Source: Nepenthes gracilis (Eukaryota; Streptophyta; Magnoliopsida; Caryophyllales; Nepenthaceae). Taken from it: a stretch of 64,000 nt of DNA. This document shows positions 26,201 through 37,128 of the stretch, piece after piece. The notes beneath the pieces were generated by a model. It saw nothing but the letters and a program-made list of their open reading frames with translations, was not told the origin of the DNA and did not search any database. The first letter of the stretch is position 1; each line of letters begins with the position of its first letter. Location: the NCBI GenBank assembly GCA_033239525.1, contig BSYO01000004.1, positions 3,224,001 to 3,288,000 on the forward strand. The letters are read 5' to 3'. A program made the position numbers and the translations under genes.

Positions 26201-29200
26201 AAGGACAATTGAAACTCACTAAAGGCCCTTTGCTTGTAGCACAGGGAAAAAGAAGCATTCAAGCATGTGTTGATGGAAGCTGCAATTTCCAATGGCAACA
26301 AAATGTGACAAATGAGTGGTTTAGTCACACTAGCATAGAAAGGCCCAAATGGCTTGCTAGGCAAAGACTGAAAGGGGGAGTAAGTGTACTCATTACCAAT
26401 TGGGAGAACAAAGGAGAGTTTCATTGTAAGATGATTTTTCTTAAAAAGATTAGGTTTTCTCAAGCCTGTGCATTCCGGCGGCTTGTATCCCTGTGGCGGG
26501 GGAGTTGCCTGTGGGAAAGCGATAGTGTTTGCTCACCAAAGTAGCAAAAGCGCCTCTCATGGCCGTGAGGGGAGTTTGTTGGGTTGGGTCATGTCCCATG
26601 TAAGGCCCTTAACCTGCTACTCAATGCTCATTTGATGGATTGTTCAAAAGAAATAAGGACAGAAAGTTTCACGCCATATGGATGCTAATTTTTGCTTAAA
26701 TGAAAACTGGTGAAATGTTTGCGTGAGTTTTCACTCTCAAGAAAACTATTGACAGGAGTTTCTGCCTTATGATGCTCAAGTTTGGATTGAGTAAAACTCT
26801 TCAGAATTGTCCCACATGAGGATCGCACGACATGCCCATAAGCTATAGGCTTCTCGATTGATTTTGTATGATGTTCACACAATAGGTGCTCAAGCTGCAT
26901 GTGAGTACAAATACATGTTCTGATTTTAGGTCAAATGGATAGAGTTTATTTCAAACATAGTGGAGCACCGAACAAGAGAGAGAAAAATGAAAGTTTTGGC
27001 CATTCGGTTTGACTATGAACTAGTGTTCCATTAGTTGCCTACACTGGATATGTTGTTCTAGCTATTGTATAGAACATTTTATTGGTTAATTTTGTCTCAT
27101 TTGTTCTCTTGCTGTTCATTTCTCTGGTATGCACCAAGAAATATATGTTCTGATTTTAGGTCAAATGGAAAGAGTTTATTTCAAACATAGTGGAGCACCA
27201 AACAAGAGAGAAAATGCGAGAAAAATGAAAGTTTTGGCCATCCATTTGGACTATGAACTAGTGTTCCATTATTTGTCTACATTGGATATGTTGTTCTAGT
27301 TATCATATAGAATAGAATATTTTATTAGTTAATTTTGGCTTGTTTGTTTTCTTGTTGTTCATTTCTCTGGCATGCATACTTACAATGTATTGTATAATTA
27401 ATGTGCTGGGGGTTATTTATAATCAGAACTTAGACATAATGGAAGTTATTGATTAAGATCCTACAGTTTTTTTCCTAATTGAAAAAAATTTTCTTAGTAA
27501 AAATCAATTGTTTTTCTTTGTACGTGTAGTTTGTCTACATTTGTTGCTTCCTCACATGTTCAAACAAGGGGAGTGATGAATTGTAGTTTCTGGTTCCCAA
27601 CAGCTTCCACCCTCCCTCTCGCCCCTTCCTCTTTCCAATGTCGAGCGCACGCATACCCACGTGTATTATTAGTGTCAGGAGGAGGTGGTTTTGATAGCAA
27701 AGGGAAGGACCAATGGGATTTCAGCAGCAGCTGTTGTTTGGTACCAGCACTTGCAATGAACTATTGACTACCTAATGATTAACATTTATCAATTAAATTA
27801 TATATATATAGATTTTTGTTGGCTTTGTGAATTTTTTGTACTCATCCATATGCTGTGTGTCTTTTTCCCAGCATGATTGCCATTCTCTGGCAGGTTTTAA
27901 CCTATTTGGGTTGTCTGCAGGTTGTCTTGGCAGCTAATGACTTGCCTTCTATCAACGATGTCACGTACCATGAACTAATTGAAATCATATCAAAGGTGAT
28001 GGAAAATTATTCAGTGTTTCATCTATAATATATTGTCCCGTGTGTCTATTGTAATTGTAATTTCATGGCCAAACCTAACAGTGTGCTCAATGTATCAGTT
28101 GAAGGATGAGCATGGACAACTCATGGGTGTTGATTCTTCCAATCTTTTTATTGCTAATTCTGGCAATGATTTACCAGTGAGTACAAAGCAATTATATTTC
28201 TAAAAACACTAAATATTTTTAATATATTTTTATTGACCAATTAGAATATTCCCCCAGGATCTATAGTTGCCACAAAATGTTCCAATATTTAGATATGTAT
28301 GATGGTTGTTTCCTTCATGCTTCATTTGTTCCAGGTTATTGATCTAACAAGAGTATCCCAGGAGCTGGCCTATCTAGCAAGTGATGCGGACTTGGTTATC
28401 TTGGAAGGAATGGTAAATTCATTTCTCTAGTGTTTTATTTTTCTAACTTGCTCATTATGGTAAGTTCATGAATGATATTCCAGTGCATAAGACTCTTATA
28501 TATACTATAAAACCAAAGGAATTGATATCCATATTCTCCTAGGAGTAATGCATTTACTTGTTATATCATATGCACGTTTCAACGAATCTAATACAATACA
28601 GTATTTTTCCTAATTTTTCTCATTCAAACTCCCTTCGACTGCTAACTCTTAGCAATATCCTTTCTAATATAGTCGCAGCTTAGTCTCAAAACATAGGACA
28701 ATGATAAGATAAAGAACCACACTGCAGTGCACACCTTCCCTGCCTACAGTGCAAGAAGTTCCTTAGCTTATAGAAATAATCTGTCAAGCATGCCATGCTG
28801 TGTGTAATTGCCCTATAGGCCTTACACACAACTATTCCTAGTAATCGAGCTAATTGAATTAGGATATACATTAAATAGTCAAGATCTTGACCCATTGTGC
28901 ATTGGATTCATTAAAAGAGAACTGCTAAGTGGGCTCAGCTAAATAAATTCACTTATAAATTTTTACTCGATTTAGTATAATATCTTCCAATAATAAAAGC
29001 AATTTTATCACCTTCCTCTAGGTTCTCTTTTGTCTAGATCGTAATTTATTTCTTTCGATCACAACTAGCTCATATTTTTTCACCGGTATTTCATTTGACT
29101 TATGTTTTAAGTATCTGAATGACACTAATATGTCTTTATTTAATCTTTTGTAGGTATAATTTCTAAACGTTTATATGTATTATCATACCTTATCTTTTTC

Positions 29201-29623
29201 ACATGACTTCATTTATCTATCTTAATATTTTCATCTTTACAATACTAACCCTTCATACATATTGTCCAGGTGTCTAACATTTTGATTCATAAAACATAGC
29301 AAATCTAATAACCATCCATGGAACATATCAAATTATTGTAAAAATTAATTTTCTACAAGTGCTTCTTGCTTTTATAGGGCCGTGGAATAGAGACAAATCT
29401 TTATGCTCAATTCAAGTGCGACTCGATCAAGATTGGGATGGTAATGACTTCAACTAATGTGAGATTACTATTAAATGAGCGATTTCACCTGTCGGAAACT
29501 AATGCATCTTTTAACACTGCCGTTGAAATTCAGGTCAAGCATCCAGAAGTTGCTCAATTCTTGGGAGGACGGCTCTATGACTGTGTCTTCAAATACAACG
29601 AGGTTTCCAGGTTTGAGCATTGA
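20274..29623 (+). CDS. Damage-control phosphatase of the DUF89 family (Arabidopsis At2g17340-like)
   Basis: Twelve exons: 20274-20443, 21361-21426, 22025-22091, 22224-22292, 22447-22587, 23385-23513, 23648-23734, 27921-27995, 28099-28176, 28335-28412, 29378-29440 and 29534-29623. They give 370 residues, close to the family length. DUF89 proteins are metal-dependent phosphatases. The plant subfamily related to the C-terminal domain of pantothenate kinase 4 is thought to remove 4'-phosphopantetheine and its oxidised forms, limiting misuse of damaged coenzyme A precursors. Visible signatures are FVDNSGAD (residues 219-225), IANSGND (286-292) and [15 protein letters not shown] (313-327). Intron 6 starts with GC (AAG|GCAAGT) instead of GT. 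Intron 7 is 4.2 kb because of a retroelement. Exon 4 must use the TTAG acceptor at 22223; the nearby TGCAG would break the frame. The protein is probably cytosolic, as I see no targeting peptide. Confidence 0.92.
23100..23335 (+). repeat. Candidate tRNA-derived SINE in phosphatase intron 5
   Basis: A tRNA-like head lies in the intron 22588-23384: an A-box-like TGAGCTAGTTGCCAAACTC (starting near 23115) and, about 58 bases on, a B box AGGTTCGATTCC (starting near 23173) that fits GGTTCGANTCC. A short inverted repeat (CCCTCACCTGAGGG) follows. No tail or target duplication could be fixed, so the limits are approximate. Confidence 0.42.
24275..27602 (+). mobile_element. Decayed Ty1/copia LTR retrotransposon in phosphatase intron 7
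   Basis: Two diverged direct repeats bracket a short internal region. The left LTR is 24275-25067 and the right LTR 26577-27602; both begin TGTT and end GGTTCCCAACA. After the left LTR, TTGTATCAAAGC resembles the usual copia primer-binding site. Internal bases 25334-25573 encode a gag-type segment ([13 protein letters not shown], then [14 protein letters not shown]). A zinc-knuckle remnant with KHGHIEQQC follows near 25772-25798, and then protease-region remnants. Reverse transcriptase and RNase H are missing. The element lies in the same orientation as the host gene. The flanking target duplication is unclear: TTCCA precedes the left LTR, whereas GCTTCCA follows the right one. Confidence 0.78.
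26577..27602 (+). repeat. Right LTR of the intronic copia element, with an internal duplication
   Basis: This LTR is about 1026 bases, against 793 for the left one. The extra length comes from a tandem copy of roughly 225 bases. The segment beginning GTTCTGATTTTAGGTCAAAT at about 26918 and ending in a CATTTCTCTGG stretch is repeated from about 27146 to 27370, with scattered differences. The left LTR has a single version of it. Confidence 0.75.
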
Positions 29624-31248
29624 AAAGACCTGTGATGGGAGTTATCTCCCACAGCCTAACTTGTGCTGGGAGCCGTCGATATTTAATGGCCACTTAACTG
29701 TTATTTTGCGTAGTGGACCGCCAGGGCTCGTCGGAAAATCTCCACCGCTAAATGATAGTTGGGTAGGGTTATATTAGATCGTCTCGTCCCATGCCTGCTT
29801 GATTTTGAAACTTGTTATTTGATTATCTGACACTGATCTCGTCCATTTATTCCTATTAACAAACTTACATTGATACTTATTTACGACATTATTTATATCT
29901 TTATTTTTTTAGTTATGAATCTTAGGTAACTAAATTTATTTTAGGAATATATGAATATATGTATATGTATATAGTAATATATATTAAATAATTTATAAAA
30001 ATAAAAATTGGAAATATTTTTAGATTTAGCTTGTGTTTTGTAAGATATGGATTAAAAAAATTAAATAGCCCAATTATTAAATTATCATGTCTAATTCAAA
30101 TTTACAAATAACAATATATATAAATAATGTCAAATAATTTTTAAAATAACATTTTTTAAATTTTTTGTCCAATATAATTTTTTTTTTTTTAAATTACCTT
30201 TGGTTTTCGGAAATCTTTAAGTCGAGTGGTCAATATAAGTTGGCAAATGAGAACGAAAAGGGGATCCGGCGGCCTCGGAAGTCAACGATAAATCGACGCC
30301 CCTTTGAAGACGAAACCTCCATTGACAAGTCAACTACTGTTATCTGGAAGTTTCTATTTTTATCTATTTTTTTGACAATTAAAAACTGTTTAATTAATAA
30401 TTTCCATCATTTTTATTCTGGAATTATAAAATCTTTCAAAAATATTCTCTTAATCTGTATAACATAAATTTCAAAAGATAACCGGGATCAATTAAATATT
30501 TATTAATATTTCAAATAATAAACTTTATTAAATATAAAATTAAAGTATAAAAATATTAAAAAACATTTAAAAATTATTTTAAAGACTAAAATATTATCAA
30601 TTAAATATCCCCCTTTTTTTTTAAATTAAAAGGCGTCACGGTGCCACCTTCGACCGAAAGCTCATAGGCCGCTGAGAAATGATTAGTTGTCTTGCCCGTA
30701 TTTTATAATTTCTTTAATTCGTAACTAATTTTAAAATGATAATAATAGTAAAGCTATGACTAATTTTAAAATAAACAAATAAAAATAATATATTATTAAA
30801 TGGTGTTTGATGTTCACAATATATAACACGTTGCGGTCCATGTGATTTTTTTTATATTTTTTAAATCTCAATTTAACAGATAAAATTTAATATTAAAAAA
30901 ATTTTAAAAATACAAAATGATATTTTTTGATATTATTTTTTTATTATATTAATGTTTAATTTTTTTTTAATATTTTATAGAAACTTTTAATAAAAATAAA
31001 TATATATTATATTATTTTAATATATTAATATATTAGCCGTTGATATTTAGGGAACCATCCAACGGCCTGGGAGCCGTGTCTTATTGCCGCGCGTCGCAGC
31101 CACCCTGACCACGACGGGACCCACCATAGGCCTTCAAATAAGGGAATAGAACAGCCTGTAATCAAGCTGCTTCCCTCTCTCTCCCCCTCTAAGCCGCTTT
31201 CGCCTTCCGCCATAACCACCAAAGCTTCAACTCTCTGTACCTCCCACC
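29624..31248. other. Intergenic spacer with 3' UTR and AT-rich DNA
   Basis: It starts with the phosphatase 3' UTR (GC-neutral to about 29830) and continues as AT-rich sequence. A short more complex patch at 30230-30330 includes CGGCGGCCTCGGAAGTCAACG; an open frame of 100 codons covers it but resembles nothing I know. The last 200 bases before 31249 are GC-richer and pyrimidine-rich (CTCTCTCTCCCCCTCT near 31173), as expected for the promoter and leader of the next gene. Confidence 0.55.
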
Positions 31249-31698
31249 ATGGCCTCCATAGTTGAAACCATTCAAAAGAGGACCTTCCTCTCGGCCATGC
31301 CTAGAAACCTCTCCCTCCCAGTATCCCAACGCGACCCATCAAAAGAACCACAACAAGAACAGAGCGGCCTACGCAGAAGACTCTCGTCTCTCTCCCTGAA
31401 GATCCAGCCCATCTCTTCCTCTTCCACTCCATGGGTATTCACGAGATCCAAATCCCTCTCCTCCATGGGCCACCACACTGGAAGCTCCATCAGAAAATGG
31501 TGGGATTGGGGCTGGGACTGGATCCTTTCCAGAAACCCTAGTTTTTCCACAGATCTGGAAATGCACGAGGATGCAAAGAATATGCCTGGTTCCCAGAATA
31601 AGAGCAGCTGGAGTTATATCTTCTACAGAGTTAGGGTTGAATTCAGAAAGCTTTTGAGGTCTGATAACAGTGTCGTTCTTCCTCGAACTTTCAGGTAA
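31249..31698 (+). CDS. Single-exon 149-residue protein of unknown function
   Basis: One uninterrupted frame from ATG 31249 (context CCACCATGGCC, a good plant start) to TAA 31696. Composition and codon use are clearly GC-richer than the AT-rich DNA on both sides, which supports a real gene. The N-terminal third is basic and Ser/Arg-rich (LRRRLSSLSLKIQPISSSS). The middle has a tryptophan-rich motif, IRKWWDWGWDWILSRNPS (about residues 83-100). The C-terminal part includes SWSYIFYRVRVEFRKLLRSD. There is no clear signal peptide or membrane helix; the N terminus (LSAMPRNLSLPVSQR) could be a weak organelle-targeting peptide. It resembles short uncharacterised plant proteins, and I do not assign a function. 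Confidence 0.8.
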   Translation: MASIVETIQKRTFLSAMPRNLSLPVSQRDPSKEPQQEQSGLRRRLSSLSLKIQPISSSSTPWVFTRSKSLSSMGHHTGSSIRKWWDWGWDWILSRNPSFSTDLEMHEDAKNMPGSQNKSSWSYIFYRVRVEFRKLLRSDNSVVLPRTFR

Positions 31699-33995
31699 GA
31701 TTCCTGTCATCACTCGAACAACTTTGATAATGGATTTCAGAGATAAGCGCCAGCCGTTGATTGTGGAGAAAGGAAGGAATTAGACGTTAACGAGAAGTGT
31801 GACGGCGGCTTGATGTGAAATAGCAGGGTACAAAAATTCAGATCTCGTTGTTGATCGTCTCAGTTATGTTTCTGCTTGTAATAATTTTCGTAAGAAGGGT
31901 TGGCTGCTGCAGAGAGAAGAAGGTGGAGTTTTTATGTAGCAAATATGATTTGTGGTATTTGTTTAATTTGATTTATTGATTTTATCGATTAATTTAAGAA
32001 TGTAATTTTAATTTGGAGGGTTTCTGTTTTGTATTAATTTCTTTTATTTTTTTTAAATGATTTATTATCTTATTTTGATTTTAACGTAAGCGTATATGCT
32101 TGATTGATAGAATATAAATTTTATTCTTATTTTAATTTTAATAAAATAAATATTTTATTGTTTAATTTTTTTAATATAAAATAAATATTTTTAAATAAAT
32201 ATTTATTTATCTAATTTATAAAATAAAAAATATCATATATTTTTAAATATTTTTAATTTTTATATATAATAAATAGTTATTCTCATATTTTATAAATTTT
32301 ATTTCTGTTTTATTGTTATTATTATTATTATTTCTGAGGATATTATTGTTCATTGCAAAGGCGTGTAAATAATATTTATATTTTTCAACCTTTAAAAATT
32401 TTTTTTCTTGAATAAGAATAAAAAAAATTATTAATATAAATTTTTATATTATTTTTAATACTATTATTATATATTAAATATTAAAATATTAATTATTATT
32501 TTAATAACTAAATATAAAAATAAAAATTTTTAATTTTAATTTTAATTTATTTTATTTATTAAAAATAATTATTTTATTTAAATAATTAAATATATCATAG
32601 ATATAAGAAAGTTAATTAAGATCCTTTCATGCAAGTTTAAGAAAAAAAATTATTTTTAAATATTTTTAAATATTTTTATGTAAATTAATACTTCTTCACG
32701 AGTGAAATCTTTATTAATTTAAAATTTTAACATTTACGATAAAAAATAATCAGTTAAAAATTTTGATTTTTTTAATAAAAAATATAAATTTTACTAAATT
32801 TTATCAAAAATATTTAAAAAATCACACAATATATATACATAGCATGGTTTTTACTACTAAAATAGATAAAATAATTTTATTTTATTTTATACTAAAAAAA
32901 TCACAAAATAGCAATTGCTTGTGCACGAGAATCATTTTTTTAATGCTACTCGTCGTTCCAATTAATCTCGCACCGACACGATGCGAATTGCAATCGAGAT
33001 CACACCGACACAAGTGTATTCCAATTATTGTGACGCCGACACAACGTTTATTTCGGAAAAACACAAATTAAATAATATTAGGTGATATAATTTTTTATAT
33101 AAATAACGTAAATCTTATATTATATTATTTTATTTTTATTTTATTTTTTATTTGTTATATATTAAAATAATATTTTAATATAAATAAATATTATTTAATT
33201 TTTAAACAAAGTTCACGTCCACCTATTTCTAGGTCTCACCCATGAGCTGGCTCGCTTTTGCCAGGTAGTGCCCTTGCTTCTAAGTAAAACAAAGAAGGGT
33301 TTTGTTGTTGACGCGTATTGTCACTTCAAAAATGAAACTTATCTAATTTATATGTAATTTAATATAACTCATTTATAATAATAATAATAATAATAATAAT
33401 AAGTAACATTTACTTTAAAAATAACACTATCCGAAATGTCTATTTTACCTTTTTTTTTTTGCAATGATAATATGACACCATTTCTCAAATTAACAAAAAA
33501 TTAAAAAAATGCCCATTAAGAGGAAAATAAAATCAGAGTTGATTGTGTTGAGAATTCAAATTATTATACGAATTTTAAATTAGGGAGCCGATTGCTTCTC
33601 CTAGATATCCAAATACAAATAAGTCCAATATTCATAACTATAAGTCAGAATCCTACGTACCATAACAAAATAAATTTGAAATAAAAGGTACACGGAACTC
33701 GTTCTTCAATATATTTTTCAACATTTAAATTAGTAATCTTTCTAATAGATTTGAAAAGATATTAAAAAATAAAATATAAAAAATAAAAAAGGATAAGGAT
33801 GCGTGTATATTTGGAGGGTTAAACTCCTTCTATATTCTCAACTGATTGAGTAGCCTTTTTTTTCCATTTTTCTTTGAAGAGGAGCTTTATTTATAATTAG
33901 CAAGTGTAACATTCGAATTATTGTTTATAATTTGATATATCTCGTGCTCTGTATCAATTATCAAATTCAATAATGTTTGACTATGGCAATGATAT
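31699..33995. other. AT-rich intergenic spacer with small repeats
   Basis: After the 3' UTR of the 149-residue gene (to about 32040) the sequence is extremely AT-rich. It contains a 32-bp degenerate repeat at 32971-33065 and an (AAT)n microsatellite at about 33376-33402. A short GC-neutral stretch at 33210-33310 is unassigned. I see no coding sequence. Confidence 0.6.
32971..33065 (+). repeat. 32-bp degenerate tandem repeat
   Basis: CACCGACAC at 32971, CACCGACAC at 33003 and CGCCGACAC at 33034 mark three units about 31-32 bases apart, each followed by an AT-richer half. The block is a small GC-rich island in otherwise A/T-dominated DNA. Confidence 0.6.
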
Positions 33996-34343
33996 TGATA
34001 CGGGCCCTGATTTTATTTTACTATTCGATTACTATTTTATTAAGCAATTTGGTTGGAATCCAACCGATTCAGTTAGATTTTTATTATATAATATACTGTG
34101 TAGTTGGGGAATGACATGAGAAGATATTTTCTTTTCTGCATTTTGGTGTTCTCTGTTTCGTCTTGTCACTCCCTTCCCCCTCTATTCCCCCTGCATCTCT
34201 CTCGAACCCTCCCTCTGTCTCTCTTTGTCTCTTTTATCTCTCTCGAACCCTCTGTCTAACTCTCACCCCTTTCACACTTTGGCTTGAACTTCCCCTCCAT
34301 CACCAGATCGGCTCTCCTCAGATCATTGGCTCACCTCGGATCA
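33996..34343 (+). repeat. Left LTR of the gene-carrying element
   Basis: 348 bases starting TGATACGGGCCC. They are similar over their whole length to 38843-39194, with point differences and a few short indels. The region after it (TAGGTGCTTTCATTGAG, 34344-34360) is where the primer-binding site should lie; I could not match it to a specific tRNA. Confidence 0.8.
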
Positions 34344-34374
34344 TAGGTGCTTTCATTGAGACAAGGCCGAGGCA

Positions 34375-34587
34375 ATGACGACCGAAGAACAAGCACTGAC
34401 GGCGCTCGAAGCCGTCATTGCAAGGCTTTCAACGGTGGTGAAGGACGCCGCCGCGACCGTCCGACGAGAGGCTGAAAGATTTGCCGCAGTTACTACCACC
34501 GCCACTTCCACTAAAGCACAATCCAGTACTCCCTTGATGGAATCCTTCAATCGCTTAATAGGATCGAGCAAAAACATTGTTCATTAG
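34375..34587 (+). pseudogene. Short leader frame after the left LTR, possibly a gag remnant
   Basis: ATG 34375 opens a 70-codon frame (MTTEEQALTALEAVIARLST at the start, then Ala/Thr-rich). The position, just inside the LTR, and the helical start fit the beginning of a gypsy-type gag. The frame ends quickly, and the following Pro/Thr/His-rich sequence (34600-35000) has no domain I recognise. Confidence 0.4.
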
Positions 34588-35439
34588 CAAACATACCGTT
34601 GTTGTTGAAACCTTCACCGACCGTGACGACTTCATATGTTACTTTCTATCCTCCGCCGTTACTTCCAACCACCATTGCTTTCATGGCATCTTCAACGACG
34701 ATTCCGCAACCGCAGCCGCAAACTCCAACCAAAGCCACACCCCAAAGGCTACCATTGCTACCAGACACCACAATCGCTCTTCATCTTCATTTACCCCAAC
34801 CTGCTCAAACCCTACCCTTACTATCGCATGCATCACCCGACTACCCCATCGCTACTCCCGATCGATTGCCAAATGACAGCACTGATTGTCCGAGAAGTCA
34901 AATTTTCCTTGCCTACCGCCCTCCAAGCAACTAGTATACACCCTGGAGGTACCTTTGTAATCTCCTTCTTCCTCCATTTTCCCTTTAGAATCTCCTACTG
35001 AAATGGCAATCCATCGTGAGCTCCTAATATTTTCACCTGTATCGTTCCATGATGCCACCAGTATGGCAAAATTCGGAGAGGAAACAATGGATGCAAGTCG
35101 ACCCCATTCTCCCCATCCATCTCTTACACCGCCAACTACTAACACCAACTCAATTTTGTCAAAAATACCTCTCCTCAAAGCCTGCCTCTCCAGCTCTCCT
35201 ATTTGGTAGCCAATGAAGGTAGCTCTATCCAGACAATAACACAAGTTGTCTTTGTTATGGCTCTAGTTACAATGGACTCTCCATCGAACTTTCTCCACGT
35301 CCTTCCTTCACAATTTCTAGAAAAGCAATTAATCCCTCCACTGAGGGACAAAATTGATTTGTGTATTTATACTTCCATCAATGGTTTATCATTGGGGGAC
35401 CATGTTAGCGGCAGGATCCATAGGCTTGATGAGGAAGAA

Positions 35440-35625
35440 ATTGTGCTTTGGGAATCGACAAATGCAAAAGTTGATCATTGTCATGCAAGTAAAGACCTGC
35501 GGAGTGCACAGCGTGTTGAACTCTTGCGGACATGCATTCTTGTGTGGGAAGAGCAATCAACGGTATCACATTTGCTCCATTTGTAGAATTTCATTCCCAC
35601 AAATTGGTAATAGACTGTTATTGCT
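35440..35625 (+). pseudogene. Captured fragment resembling the RING region of HOS1
   Basis: HOS1 is a plant RING-type E3 ubiquitin ligase and nuclear-pore-associated protein in cold and flowering control. Here one frame encodes NAKVDHCHASKDLRS, like the AKVExCRAxRDLRS segment of HOS1. A neighbouring frame, after a frameshift near 35515, encodes VLNSCGHAFLC and, a few residues on, YHICSICRISFPQ, like its unusual RING. One RING cysteine position reads KSN where HOS1 relatives have Cys, so zinc binding would be broken even without the shift. The match is to remembered family sequence, so the specific assignment needs a database search. Confidence 0.6.
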
Positions 35626-35635
35626 AGAGCATTTC

Positions 35636-35785
35636 CATAGGCAGAACAAAAAAGTTGTTGCTTGTGCATTGTATCTCTCAAGAGGAGTAGAGGAACCAAG
35701 TGGGAGGATCACCTACACTGTTGTTCTTGATGGGTTGTGCAGAGTTAGTATCCAAAAACTCAGTGCAAGAGATTTGATTACCGAG
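35636..35785 (+). pseudogene. Captured fragment resembling LON2 (peroxisomal Lon protease) N-domain
   Basis: In the same frame as the RING remnant, the sequence encodes ALYLSRGVEEPSGRITYTVV followed by LDGLCRVSIQKLSAR. This resembles the conserved N-terminal substrate-binding segment of plant Lon protease 2 (LSRGVEKPSGRVTYxVVLEGLCRFSV). About 50 residues are present. The protease and ATPase domains are absent. The sequence after it (to about 36003, a frame ending in RVMVWL) stays open but I do not recognise it. Confidence 0.7.
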
Positions 35786-36369
35786 CTTGATAAAAATGTC
35801 AAGCCCATGACACCACCACCAATTTGGAAGGTGCTGAGCAAGAATTGCCCTCAATCTGGCCAACTACATAATGGTGCTTCCCTGCCACATGATGCCAAAG
35901 ACCACTGGATAAAACTATTTAGGGTGTTTTGTCAAGAAAGTAGTGGAAGAAAAAAATTCTCCCCAATATTTGTCAATGGAAGAGTGATGGTGTGGCTGTG
36001 AATCTTTCCAGTACCATTGTGTTTAGGCATTTGAGGGAGCTATTTCAATTAAACCATATTAATTATATAACGACTATATGTGGAACTGATGTTCTTCGGG
36101 AGTTTTCCTCACCTTGGACTTTAGAGTTGTAATTTATCAACGGCTGCATTGGTATCCTTGAGAAGCATCAGCAAAAGCTAGAACACTTGACACTATCCAA
36201 ACAACTTTTCAAAACATTGAAATTTCTCATTATGGCTGTTGTGCGATATTGCAAATAACCAGCAACATGCGTCTTGGTAGATAACAGTTTGCATATGCTA
36301 TTGGTTACCTTGATAATACATTTTGGAGATCTCTTTGAAACTATTGAGAGTTCTCTTGAAAATCAATTT

Positions 36370-37128
36370 TGAGAGATATATGGACCAAAAAATAATGGAA
36401 AGACCACCCTCACATTGCATACAATTGCAAAAGTTCAAAAACTAGGGGGAAATACAATGCTTGTTGATGCAGAGCATGCATTTGATGCAGCATATTCAAA
36501 AGCATTGGATGTGGATGTAGAAAATTTAATTGCCCGCCAACCTGATAATGGGGAGATGGCATTAGAGATTGCTAACCGCTTATGCAGATCTGGCACAATC
36601 GATCTAATTTGTGTAGATTCTGTCTCAACTCTTACTCCACGTGCAAAAAATAGAGGGTGAGATTGGGATGCAACAAATGGGTTTGCAAACATGTTAGATG
36701 AGTCAAGCTTGGCATAAAATGTTTGGGAATGTTTCAAAAGTTGGGTGTACTCTCATTTTTTGAATCAAATAAGTTGCAAGATTGGTATCTATTATGAGAA
36801 TCCTAAAGTCACTAGTGGAGGAATTGCTTTGAAATTATTTGTATCACTTCGCCTTGAGATACGACCTATTGGGAAAGATAAGTTTGTCAATGGAGATGAG
36901 AACATTAGGCTGTGGATGCGTGTCAAGATGCAAAAGGGTAAGGTGTTCAAGCCATACAAACAAGCTGAGTTTGAGATCATATTTGGTGAAGGAGTGAGCA
37001 AGTCGGGTTGCATTTCAACTTGTGCTGAGATGATAGATATTGTGGCAAAAAAGGGGTCATGGTATAGTTATGGGGATCAGAGATTGGATCAAGGAAGAGA
37101 TATTGAGAGAGAACCATCCCTTGTGTGA
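36370..37128 (+). pseudogene. Captured organellar RECA homologue, broken
   Basis: RecA-type recombinases in plants act in mitochondria and plastids. This stretch reads like the core of a plant [19 protein letters not shown] (altered Walker A; relatives have GPEASGKTT), [35 protein letters not shown] (Walker B region), then after a one-base frameshift near 36650 GMQQMG, an in-frame TAG near 36693, CTLIFLNQI, TSGGIALK and FGEGVSKSGC. The open stretches at 36415-36660 and 36745-37128 are in different frames. About 250 codons run without any intron, although plant RECA genes are normally interrupted, which points to capture from a spliced transcript. It is not functional. Confidence 0.88.

Noticed and set aside
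24270..27609. TTCCA as target-site duplication of the intronic copia element
   Set aside because: TTCCA precedes the left LTR directly, but at the right end it starts two bases after the expected CA end, so the duplication is not clean.
27531..27767. 78-codon frame at the right edge of the intronic copia element
   Set aside because: It straddles the LTR end and intron sequence and has no family match.
30165..30467. 100-codon frame in the spacer before the 149-residue gene
   Set aside because: Composition is dominated by Ile/Phe/Asn from AT-rich DNA apart from a short complex patch; no sign of selection can be seen.
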